A DNA stretch of 64,000 nt. It comes from Ureibacillus thermophilus (lineage in GTDB: Bacteria; Bacillota; Bacilli; Bacillales_A; Planococcaceae). The notes beneath the pieces were generated by a model that worked only from the letters and a program-made list of their open reading frames with translations, had not been told where the DNA came from and did not search any database. The number at the start of each line of letters is the position of its first letter. The stretch's first letter is position 1. The position numbers and the translations under genes were made by a program. Below, piece after piece: positions 57,464 to 64,000 of this stretch. Location: assembly GCF_004331915.1 (NCBI RefSeq), contig NZ_CP036528.1, positions 2,710,273 to 2,774,272 on the forward strand, written 5' to 3'.

Positions 57464-58579
57464 TTAATAAGGCAACCGAACAAATAATTCTGTACCTTTT
57501 CCAATTTCTGAAACCCATTCCGCCGTACCGCCGAGCGCTGTTGCCCGATCGCGGATAGATTGAAGACCCATTGAAGGAAGTTTTGCATCTTGATCGATTT
57601 TAAATCCTCTTCCTTCGTCTTTAATCACAAGTAAAATATCTGTTTTCGTCACCGTAAGATAAATGGTTGCTTCCTGTACGCCTGAATGCTTCCGAATGTT
57701 GTTCAAAGCTTCTTGGGCAATGCGGAATAACGTCTCCTCCACCCTTGAAGGAAATTGAATAACACCTGAAACATTAATGATGAGCTTCAGCTTTAACATT
57801 TCTGCATAGGCTTTGATCGCATCAATCAAACCGCTTTCCAATCCTTGAGGTCTCAGTTGCCAAATGAGCGCGCGCATTTCCGTTAATGCCGATTGGGTTA
57901 AATTTTGAATCTCTTTAAAGGTTTCCTTAATTTCTTCATCTTCTGTCATTTCCACTCCTGCCCGGGCTGTCAATGTGACGGAAAATAATAGTTGATTGAC
58001 AGAATCATGCAAATCACGAGCCAAACGATTCCGCTCCCGGACTAAAGCCATTTCCTGCTCTTGTTTCGTCAAGTAAATGCGTTTGATGGCAGAGCCAATT
58101 TGAAAAGCCACTGATTCTAAAAGTTCCAACTCTTCTTCCGTAAATTCAACGGTGTGGGGAGTTGCAACATTTAATATGCCAAACCGCTCATTTCCCGATT
58201 GCAATGGCACTGTTGCATGATGGGTAATTCCCCCGGTATCCCCCACCTGTCCTTCAATTGCATTCTCAATTCGTTGGCATTCAATAATGTTTGATGCTTT
58301 TTTCAACTGATCGCGCCTGAATCGGGAAACGCACCAACAACCACCCTTTTTTAAATATTGGCAGTCGTTGTAGCACAAACCATCCGGTAAATTTTCATGA
58401 ACGACGAGGTCAATTTTCCCTTTTTCATTAATAAAGAAAATCCATCCAGTGCTGAAATTCGTTCCCTTTAAAAGTTTTCTGAGCGCACCCTTTAACATGG
58501 GAATTAATTCTGTTTCTTCATTCAACAATTCTGCAATTTCTTTTAATAATGTTATGTTGGAATGATCATTCACTGCCAT
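57464..58579 (-). CDS. GAF-domain sensor kinase with a cysteine cluster (YhcY/AirS-like)
   Basis: This cytoplasmic kinase of 371 residues has an N-terminal GAF domain and a HisKA_3/HATPase core of the NarX type (RNRLARDLHDSVNQLLFSVT for the His, then GRGFKIDQDAKLPSMGLQSI). Cysteines at 69, 73, 81, 83 and 101 lie in GLCYNDCQYLKKGGCWC and after it, like the iron-sulfur GAF domain of AirS. It probably senses oxygen or redox state. It starts with ATG after CGAGGTG. Confidence 0.92.
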   Translation of the reverse strand: MAVNDHSNITLLKEIAELLNEETELIPMLKGALRKLLKGTNFSTGWIFFINEKGKIDLVVHENLPDGLCYNDCQYLKKGGCWCVSRFRRDQLKKASNIIECQRIENAIEGQVGDTGGITHHATVPLQSGNERFGILNVATPHTVEFTEEELELLESVAFQIGSAIKRIYLTKQEQEMALVRERNRLARDLHDSVNQLLFSVTLTARAGVEMTEDEEIKETFKEIQNLTQSALTEMRALIWQLRPQGLESGLIDAIKAYAEMLKLKLIINVSGVIQFPSRVEETLFRIAQEALNNIRKHSGVQEATIYLTVTKTDILLVIKDEGRGFKIDQDAKLPSMGLQSIRDRATALGGTAEWVSEIGKGTELFVRLPY

Positions 58580-58764
58580 AGTACACCTCGAAAAATGCTT
58601 TGTAATGTAATCATATCACTCCCCTTGCACTCTCGCATTTGTTGAATCCTCAGACTTTTGAATGATATGTCATTTTCTTGAATTCGAAATAATTTGATTT
58701 ACTCCGAAGTCAAAACAATTTATAATCTAAACTGCATGGAGAATAAACTAGTAGGAGAGTTGCA

Positions 58765-59190
58765 ATGAATAAAAAGTTAGAGAATAGTTTGCTATTTATA
58801 TGGTTAGTATCATTAGTAGCAACGCTAGGTTCTTTATATTTTTCAGAAGTTCGAGGCTATGAACCTTGTGAGCTCTGCTGGTATCAAAGGATTTTGATGT
58901 ATCCGATTGTACTTATCACTCTTGTGGCATATATTCAAAAAAACGCACGGATTGCAGCGACTACTGCTGTGTTTTCTTGCATTGGCGGAACCATTTCTCT
59001 CTATCATTACGGAATTCAAAAATTAGATTTTTTATCACAAACTGCACCTGCCTGTGGACGAGTTCCATGTACAGGGGAATACATTAACTGGCTCGGGTTT
59101 ATTACAATTCCATTTTTGGCATTAACCGCCTTTGTATTAATTGCGATTACAAGCTTTTATATGTTGAAAACGTTGAAGGAGGACAAATAA
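58765..59190 (+). CDS. bdbC: Disulfide bond formation protein B (BdbC-like)
   Basis: This 141-residue DsbB-type membrane protein has four hydrophobic segments and two Cys pairs, CELCWYQR near residue 35 and CGRVPC near residue 97. It passes electrons from an extracytoplasmic thiol oxidase to quinone. The ATG follows AGGAGAG. It is coupled to the thioredoxin-like gene, which starts directly after its stop. Confidence 0.93.
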   Translation: MNKKLENSLLFIWLVSLVATLGSLYFSEVRGYEPCELCWYQRILMYPIVLITLVAYIQKNARIAATTAVFSCIGGTISLYHYGIQKLDFLSQTAPACGRVPCTGEYINWLGFITIPFLALTAFVLIAITSFYMLKTLKEDK

Positions 59191-59661
59191 TTGAAGAAAC
59201 TTGGAATTATTGCAGCCGTCGTGGTGATTTTATTCGGCGTCATCATCGTGCTAACAAATTTATCCAATAAAAGCAAATTGGAAAACAATCCATACGGCAC
59301 AGACAATTTAAGACAATCTACAATCGATTTGTTAGATGATGAAAATTATCAAAATATCATTTTGCCGGATGCATTGAGAGAAAAAATTAAATCAGGAGAA
59401 CCGGTTGTTGCTTACTTGTTCAGTCCGGAATGTCCGCACTGCAAAGAAATGACGCCAAGACTTATGCCAATTGCAGAAGAAATGGGAGTTCATATCGACC
59501 AATTAAATATCTTGGAATATGAAGAAGGCTGGGATGAGTATAATGTGGAAGCAACGCCGACATTGATCTATTTTAAAGATGGGAAAGAAGTAGATCGTAT
59601 AGTTGGCGCCCACCCAGATGAAAACATTCGACAATTCTTTGAAGAAGTGGTATTAAAATAG
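59191..59661 (+). CDS. Membrane-anchored thioredoxin-like protein
   Basis: This 156-residue protein has an N-terminal membrane anchor (GIIAAVVVILFGVIIVL) and a thioredoxin fold outside the membrane with active site CPHC in LFSPECPHCKEMTPR and the cis-Pro loop in VEATPTLIYF. The TTG start lies after AAGGAGG and directly follows the BdbC-like stop. The pair probably forms an extracytoplasmic disulfide oxidase. The short form differs from classic BdbD. Confidence 0.88.
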   Translation: MKKLGIIAAVVVILFGVIIVLTNLSNKSKLENNPYGTDNLRQSTIDLLDDENYQNIILPDALREKIKSGEPVVAYLFSPECPHCKEMTPRLMPIAEEMGVHIDQLNILEYEEGWDEYNVEATPTLIYFKDGKEVDRIVGAHPDENIRQFFEEVVLK

Positions 59662-59670
59662 AGAAGTTGA

Positions 59671-59702
59671 AAATCGTGTTCTTGAGGAACACGATTTTTT
59701 TT
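59671..59702 (+). terminator. Terminator after the bdbC pair
   Basis: AAATCGTGTTC pairs with GAACACGATTT and is followed by eight T. The ribosome site of the next gene lies immediately after it. Confidence 0.85.
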
Positions 59703-59715
59703 GGAGGAAAAGAAC

Positions 59716-60555
59716 ATGCAGTTTTCATATAAAATTCCGCAAGATGGACTAACGGTAGAAGCTTTGCTGCGAGAAAAATGGCGATTAGGCAAAAAACTGG
59801 TGCATGAGCTGAGGATGGCAAAGGCTGTGAAAAATGCAGATGGAGATTCGGTGAAATGGAATGAACCTTTATCTAAAGGAGCACACCTCTGTTTTTCTTT
59901 GGAGATGCCAAAATCTGATTATGCGCCTGCAAAACAATGCAACGTGGACATTCGTTACGAAGATCAACATATTTTAATTGTTTCCAAACCTAAAGGAATG
60001 AGCACCCATCCAAATGACGATTATGATAAAGATACTTGCATGAATCATGTGATGGCCTATATGAAGAAAAAGGGGTTGGTGTATGCAGAACATGTTCATC
60101 GGCTTGACCAAGGAACAGAAGGGCTTCTCATTGTAGCAAAGCATCCGATTGCCAAATCCGTTTTTGACCGCATGATTGAAGAAAAGTCCATTGTTCGAAC
60201 TTATGAAGCAGAAGTGCAGGGGATTATAAAAGAAAACAAAGGTACAATCAATGCCCCGATAGGAAGAGACCGGCATCATCCAACACGGCGCATCGTTTCC
60301 AAATCTGGCCAGCATGCAGTGACCCATTTTCAAGTAGTGAAAAGAAAAGAACATTCAACCATTGTTCATCTGAACTTGGAAACGGGTCGTACCCACCAAA
60401 TCCGCGTACACATGGCACATATCGGCCACCCGATTGTGGGGGATGTTTTGTATCATGGACGCAAATCCAAGACGGGGGATTACAAGCTTCACGCCATTCA
60501 ATTAGAATTTGAGCATCCCTTTTTAAACCAAAAAGTCATTGTAAAAGATGAATAA
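59716..60555 (+). CDS. RluA-family pseudouridine synthase
   Basis: This 279-residue RNA pseudouridine synthase has the catalytic motif VHRLDQGTEGLLIVAKH (Asp) and the C-terminal block LNLETGRTHQIRVHMAHIGH. No clear S4 domain is seen at the N-terminus; the first 70 residues are variable. The target uridine is unknown (RluA/RluD type). The ATG at 59716 follows TTGGAGG. It ends 30 bases before the IS1182-like element. Confidence 0.92.
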   Translation: MQFSYKIPQDGLTVEALLREKWRLGKKLVHELRMAKAVKNADGDSVKWNEPLSKGAHLCFSLEMPKSDYAPAKQCNVDIRYEDQHILIVSKPKGMSTHPNDDYDKDTCMNHVMAYMKKKGLVYAEHVHRLDQGTEGLLIVAKHPIAKSVFDRMIEEKSIVRTYEAEVQGIIKENKGTINAPIGRDRHHPTRRIVSKSGQHAVTHFQVVKRKEHSTIVHLNLETGRTHQIRVHMAHIGHPIVGDVLYHGRKSKTGDYKLHAIQLEFEHPFLNQKVIVKDE

Positions 60556-60620
60556 TAGGATTCTACTTCAACCACACTAAAAGAAAGAGAGGTTGGGACA
60601 AAACCCCCTCTAAAATGGAA

Positions 60621-60659
60621 ACAGCCCATGAAATTTTGGAATAAAATTTCATGGGCTGT
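60621..60659 (+). terminator. Protective hairpin at the IS left end
   Basis: ACAGCCCATGAAATTTT pairs perfectly with AAAATTTCATGGGCTGT across a 5-base loop. Hairpins here often shield a transposase gene from outside transcription; that role is inferred. Confidence 0.6.
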
Positions 60660-60745
60660 TCTTCATTTTTTCAATAAAAATAAGGACATCTTCTGTTAAA
60701 ATTTAAGTATCCAACCCCAAAAATTTTAACGAAAGAAGTGTCCTT

Positions 60746-61762
60746 ATGTTTAAATATTATAACATGAATCAATTAATTTTGCCTCTAGATTTAGAAATAA
60801 AATTACAAGAAAATGATATTGCCTTCCACATTCACCATTTAGTTGAAAGTATTCCAGATGAAGCCTTCCAGCCGTTACTTGGACATCTTGGGGGAACGGA
60901 ACAGTTATTCCAAAACAGATCAAGATGCAACGTTCATGCGAATGAAAGACGACTATATGAAAAACGGTCAATTGAAGGCTGGATACAACGTATAAATCGC
61001 AACAGAAGGTCAATACGCACTGGCTTATGGCATTTTTCCAAATCCTACCGATACACGTACATTGATTCCGTTCTTGAATGAGATTGAGAAGCATTATTTT
61101 CCATTGCCAAAAATATTGTCGCAGATGCTGGTTATGGTAGTGAACAGAACTATGAGGACATCCTTTCGAATCGAAAATGTGAGGCACTTATTCCATATAC
61201 CATGTATGAGAAAGAACAAAAGAAGAAATATAAACAAAACCCATTTCATCCAGACAATTGGATGTACGACGAAGAAAGTGATACCTACACGTGTCCGAAT
61301 CAGCAGCGGGTAACCTTCCGATATCGTTCTGTACGTACCGATAAGACCGGTTTCAAACGAGAATTGAAAATCTATGAATGTGAAAACTGTTCGGGATGTC
61401 CATTCCGTTCTTCATGTACAAAAGCAAAGGAAGGCAACCACCGAAAAGTCATGGTGAATGAAAAATGGGAACGACAAAAAGAATATGTAAGAGCGAAGCT
61501 TTCAGAAGAAAAAGCAGGTTCTATTTTCCGTCAACCTAAAATGGACGTAGAACCAGTTTTTGGATTCTTGAAGGCTAATTTGCGTTTCACTCGATTTTCC
61601 GTCCGAGGCAAATCGAAGGTGGAAAATGAAATGGGGATTGCCTTAATGGCCGTGAATTTACGGAAATACACGGCCAACAAAGATCAACTGACCAAAAATA
61701 ATGGAGAGAAATGGAAAAAGGAGAATTTGAGTTGGCTCAAATTCTCCTTTTTCCTATCTTGA
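60746..61762 (+). pseudogene. Degenerate IS1182-family transposase
   Basis: The N-terminal part (MFKYYNMNQLILPLDLEIKL to about 60890) is followed, after a large internal deletion, by the C-terminal half read in shifted frames. Read in its proper frame this half gives [20 protein letters not shown], then a TAA where a Gln codon probably stood (after GYNV), then DTRTLIPFLNEIEKHYFPLP. A second frameshift leads into VADAGYGSEQNYEDILSNRK and an open stretch from 61202 to 61762 ending VNLRKYTANKDQLTKNNGEK. The zinc-like cysteines CENCSGCPFRSSC lie in that stretch. At least one deletion, one nonsense codon and one frameshift leave it inactive. Confidence 0.85.
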
Positions 61763-61772
61763 AGCTAGTTTT
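61562..61772 (+). repeat. Direct repeat, left copy (IS 3' end)
   Basis: These 211 bases match 63654-63864 with two mismatches that I saw and no indels, an offset of exactly 2092 bases. The right-hand inverted repeat GTCCCAGCCTCTC is missing after the left copy, where cargo sequence begins. Confidence 0.9.
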
Positions 61773-62178
61773 TTTTGTTGAAAAATTTAATTGTGTAAAC
61801 TATGAAATACAAAATAATGTATGGAACAATAATGTACAAAGTAATTACCAACATATCATCTTTATATTCAGCAATTTCTTCTAATAGAGTTAAAGGTCTA
61901 CCATCGTATACAATATCTTTAAAAGAAAATATGAAATGATCAACAGTCAAATCAGCGAGCATGATTATAATCAAATATGCAATGTAGATGAGTGTATTGA
62001 TAACGAATTTGAATCTTCTTTTTGAATTTATTGATTCTATCAAAATAACAAAAAATACAAAGGAAATAGCCAGCATTATGATTTCATTAAATTCAACATA
62101 CCCTGAATTATCAATCAATAATGCAAAGACTATAATAAAATTTATAACTGCCAGTATAATCAAATTTTTCTTTTTCAT
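61765..62178 (-). CDS. Cargo gene: small polytopic membrane protein
   Basis: This 137-residue protein has four hydrophobic segments and no recognised motif. The start ATG follows GAGGGG and AAAGG. Its stop codon TAG (61765-61767) is part of the IS end GAAGCTAG, so the original 3' end may have been lost at the junction. It is convergent with the transposase remnant and carries no known function. It looks more AT-rich than its neighbours. Confidence 0.6.
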   Translation of the reverse strand: MKKKNLIILAVINFIIVFALLIDNSGYVEFNEIIMLAISFVFFVILIESINSKRRFKFVINTLIYIAYLIIIMLADLTVDHFIFSFKDIVYDGRPLTLLEEIAEYKDDMLVITLYIIVPYIILYFIVYTIKFFNKKN

Positions 62179-62306
62179 CCTTTTTTCCCCTCTCCCAATA
62201 TAGTAGTTTCAATTTTAACAAAAAAAATAATTTTTAAAAAATAAAATTAGATTTTTTCAAACAATTTAAAATTTTTTACAAAATTAAGAATTTTTGGATA
62301 TTATTC

Positions 62307-62345
62307 TTTACATATAACCTAATCATTGGTATATATCGATATATA
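62307..62345 (+). promoter_or_regulatory. Promoter with palindromic -10 region
   Basis: TTTACA and TATATA are separated by 17 bases. The -10 is the left half of the perfect 16-base palindrome TATATATCGATATATA (62330-62345), which could be a repressor site. It drives the secreted-protein gene. Confidence 0.5.
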
Positions 62346-62378
62346 TGGAATTGTTTCAAAGGAATAGGGGGTATTTTG

Positions 62379-63578
62379 GTGAAGAAAAAAACATTTTTTA
62401 CTGTAGCAGTGACTGTCATCATGTTATTCAGTTTAGCTACAAATCATGCTTTTGCATGGAGTTACAGTAATTATAATTACGGATCTTATGTTCCAAAGTC
62501 GGGAACTGGTACAGCAACTACGTATTACGACTCAAGAAATTTCTTACAAACGAGAATTGATTTCAAGTTTGATAGTTATAATGTCAGCTCCATAATCAGT
62601 TACAACAAAGGCAATGGCACTGGCGGAAGCTGTCCAGGATATAATGCATATGTGACTTTGGATCAAACTGCTATTCCTGATGGTTCATCCTTAAAAATTT
62701 CCGCATGGGAGGTGCTTACTAATCTGCCAAATCCCAAAGTGGACATTGAAGATAATAATCTCTGGGGAGCTGATGATGAATCAGAAGTGGTTGCACTAGG
62801 GACTGTCGTTGCTGATAAAGCTTATTATATGACAACTAAATGGCTTGATAATCGTGGAGGTAAATCAACAGATAGCGGCAGAATTCAAGCTCAATTTGCC
62901 ATGAGCAAAAAAGGTATTTTGGACTATAACAACTGCACTCAATCTTCAACAGTACAGCACACATTCACTTATGGTGATAACCAAGGTAAAGTTGCTTCTA
63001 TTCAACCTCAAATAACAAAAAGTCTAAAAGCAGTAGCTAGTACAACTGTGCCGGTATCTAATACAACAAGTACTACAAATTCTCAATCTGACTCTCAAGT
63101 CATTACTGAATATAAAGCTATTGAACCAACAGAAGATGGGATTACAAAATATAAATCAAAACAAAAAGAGATAACTAAGAAATTAAAATCTAATAAAAAA
63201 ATTAATGACATTGCAGTCACAGTTACTTTTGCTGAACCATTAAGTTTTGATGAAGTTAAAACAATTACTGAAAAATACAATGTTAATATTGAAGAATTGG
63301 AAGCAAGATCAATAGACAGTAATGGCGACAGAATCACTCATGCTATTAAAGGATTGAACAAGTCATTATCTCAAGATGGAAGTAATTTCATAGGATATAC
63401 TAGTTTACAGGGATATGTTTCATCAGAAAATATTTTTGGTTTAGAATCAGAGGAAAAAATTTTCTTAGTTGATGCCAGTGGAGACAATAATGTAACAGAA
63501 TTAGAGAAAGACAATTTCGCAGTTCCTCTTACATGGTATTTAGAAGATTTGAATCCTGAAAAACATTTAAAGAAATAA
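62379..63578 (+). CDS. Cargo gene: secreted protein of unknown function
   Basis: The protein has 399 residues from the GTG at 62379, which follows AGGGGG. A signal peptide (TVAVTVIMLFSLATNHAFA) ends near residue 25. The mature N-terminal part (about 26-200) is rich in Tyr, Ser, Gly and Asn with two Cys (SCPGYN and NNCTQS) that may form a disulfide. A Thr/Ser-rich linker (ASTTVPVSNTTSTTNSQSDS) joins it to an alpha/beta C-terminal domain with IAVTVTFAEPLSFDEVKTIT. I recognise no family. It lies inside the IS-bounded region. Confidence 0.75.
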   Translation: MKKKTFFTVAVTVIMLFSLATNHAFAWSYSNYNYGSYVPKSGTGTATTYYDSRNFLQTRIDFKFDSYNVSSIISYNKGNGTGGSCPGYNAYVTLDQTAIPDGSSLKISAWEVLTNLPNPKVDIEDNNLWGADDESEVVALGTVVADKAYYMTTKWLDNRGGKSTDSGRIQAQFAMSKKGILDYNNCTQSSTVQHTFTYGDNQGKVASIQPQITKSLKAVASTTVPVSNTTSTTNSQSDSQVITEYKAIEPTEDGITKYKSKQKEITKKLKSNKKINDIAVTVTFAEPLSFDEVKTITEKYNVNIEELEARSIDSNGDRITHAIKGLNKSLSQDGSNFIGYTSLQGYVSSENIFGLESEEKIFLVDASGDNNVTELEKDNFAVPLTWYLEDLNPEKHLKK

Positions 63579-63653
63579 AACCTTTAATTTAAAATAAGAT
63601 TGGTTTCGACAGTTTCATTCTGTTATTTTATTTATTAAATGTGCAAAAGGACC

Positions 63654-63864
63654 GGATTCTTGAAGGCTAATTTGCGTTTCACTCGATTTTCCGTCCGAGG
63701 AAAATCGAAGGTGGAAAATGAAATGGGGATTGCCTTAATGGCCGTGAATTTACGGAAATACACGGCCAACAAAAATCAACTGACCAAAAATAATGGAGAG
63801 AAATGGAAAAAGGAGAATTTGAGTTGGCTCAAATTCTCCTTTTTCCTATCTTGAAGCTAGTTTT
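63654..63864 (+). repeat. Direct repeat, right copy (IS 3' end)
   Basis: This is a second copy of the transposase C-terminal codons and the end hairpin (GGAGAATTTGAG/CTCAAATTCTCC). It is joined at its left to unrelated sequence and at its right to the intact inverted repeat at 63860-63880. It has no start and is a fragment. Confidence 0.9.
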
Positions 63865-63880
63865 GTCCCAGCCTCTCTTT

Positions 63881-64000
63881 TTAGAAATCAAAATGGAAAT
63901 TGTCCGGATTTTGGCCGAAGCGTTCATTTTTATTCAAAGCTTTGATTGCCAGCATATCTTCATTGGACAGCTCAAAATCAAAAATATTCATATTTTCTGC
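63881..64000 (-). CDS. Aldo/keto reductase, C-terminal end (partial)
   Basis: The last 39 codons of a gene read leftward are AENMNIFDFELSNEDMLAIK, then ALNKNERFGQNPDNFHFDF and a TAA. This is the usual end of YtbE/YvgN-type aldo/keto reductases, NADPH-dependent carbonyl reductases. The rest is beyond the window. The stop codon directly abuts the IS right end. Confidence 0.85.
   Translation of the reverse strand, partial: AENMNIFDFELSNEDMLAIKALNKNERFGQNPDNFHFDF

Larger units (their letters stand above)
60584..63880. mobile_element. Composite IS1182-like element with two cargo genes
   Basis: The outer ends are inverted repeats: GAGAGGTTGGGACAAAAC at the left (60584-60604) and its complement-like GTTTTGTCCCAGCCTCTC at the right (63860-63880). 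Inside lie, in order, a decayed transposase, a short membrane-protein gene, a secreted-protein gene and a second copy of the transposase 3' end. A strong hairpin (ACAGCCCATGAAATTTT and its complement, 60621-60659) sits near the left end. I could not identify a target-site duplication. Confidence 0.75.

Noticed and set aside
61062-61313. Separate small gene inside the IS
   Set aside because: The frame is an out-of-frame reading of the transposase remnant.

Overview
The window looks like the chromosome of a low-GC Gram-positive rod of the Bacillales, most likely a member of the Planococcaceae/Caryophanaceae near Ureibacillus or Lysinibacillus. The reasons are the gene content (crh, whiA, hprK, scoC, ecsAB, trpP with a TRAP-type leader, HemEHY/HmoB/HemZ, YheA/YheB), the strong AGGAGG-type ribosome binding sites, the frequent TTG/GTG starts and the gene orders known from Bacillus subtilis. 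The genus is an inference. There is no prophage, CRISPR array, rRNA or plasmid replication gene; one tRNA gene is present.

Layout. 1-2.0 kb: amino acid ABC transporter, cut by the window edge, then tRNA-Arg(CCG). 2.6-3.4 kb: clpP with a CtsR-like operator. 3.4-20 kb: a long leftward block crh-whiA-yvcK-rapZ-yvcI, trxB, a TPR protein, hisZGDBHFI, yvoF-ppaX-yvoD-lgt-hprK and a cytochrome c551. The his operon lacks hisA. 20.6-22.2 kb: wrecked EAL-HDOD gene, a mobile-looking repeat and luxS. 22.3-26.7 kb: a Bce-type antimicrobial-peptide sensing and efflux module. 26.9-30.8 kb: a YhfH-like zinc protein and a four-gene cluster (YncE-like lipoprotein, response regulator, sensor kinase, YtkA-like lipoprotein). 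31-38 kb: acetyltransferase, hemEHY, hmoB, ecsAB. 38-45 kb: hit, trpP, yhaH, scoC, prsA, yhaM, yhaR. 45.3-47.4 kb: serA behind a T-box. 47.5-60.6 kb: YteA, HAD phosphatase, PH and RDD proteins, hemZ, yheA/yheB, a CNNM/CorC-type protein, a CDF cation exporter, a YhcYZ/AirSR-like redox two-component system, a BdbC-like quinone-linked oxidase with a thioredoxin-like partner, and an RluA-family pseudouridine synthase. 60.6-63.9 kb: a decayed IS1182-like element carrying two extra genes and a second copy of its own right end. The window ends in the 3' end of an aldo/keto reductase gene.

How the genes work together. Several themes recur: carbon control (HprK and Crh), haem synthesis and turnover (HemE, HemH, HemY, HemZ, HmoB, cytochrome c551), envelope protein secretion and folding (Lgt, PrsA, EcsAB, BdbC-like, several lipoproteins) and amino acid supply under RNA-level control (TRAP-like site before trpP, T-box before serA). 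Most of this is core genome.

The unusual parts lie between the genes. There are three arrays of different 21-bp degenerate repeats; two 300-bp repeats with terminal inverted repeats that match the IS ends, one of which supplies the stop codon of hmoB; an 8-bp periodic leader in the his operon; the decayed composite element; and a His-rich C-terminal tail cut off by an in-frame stop codon.
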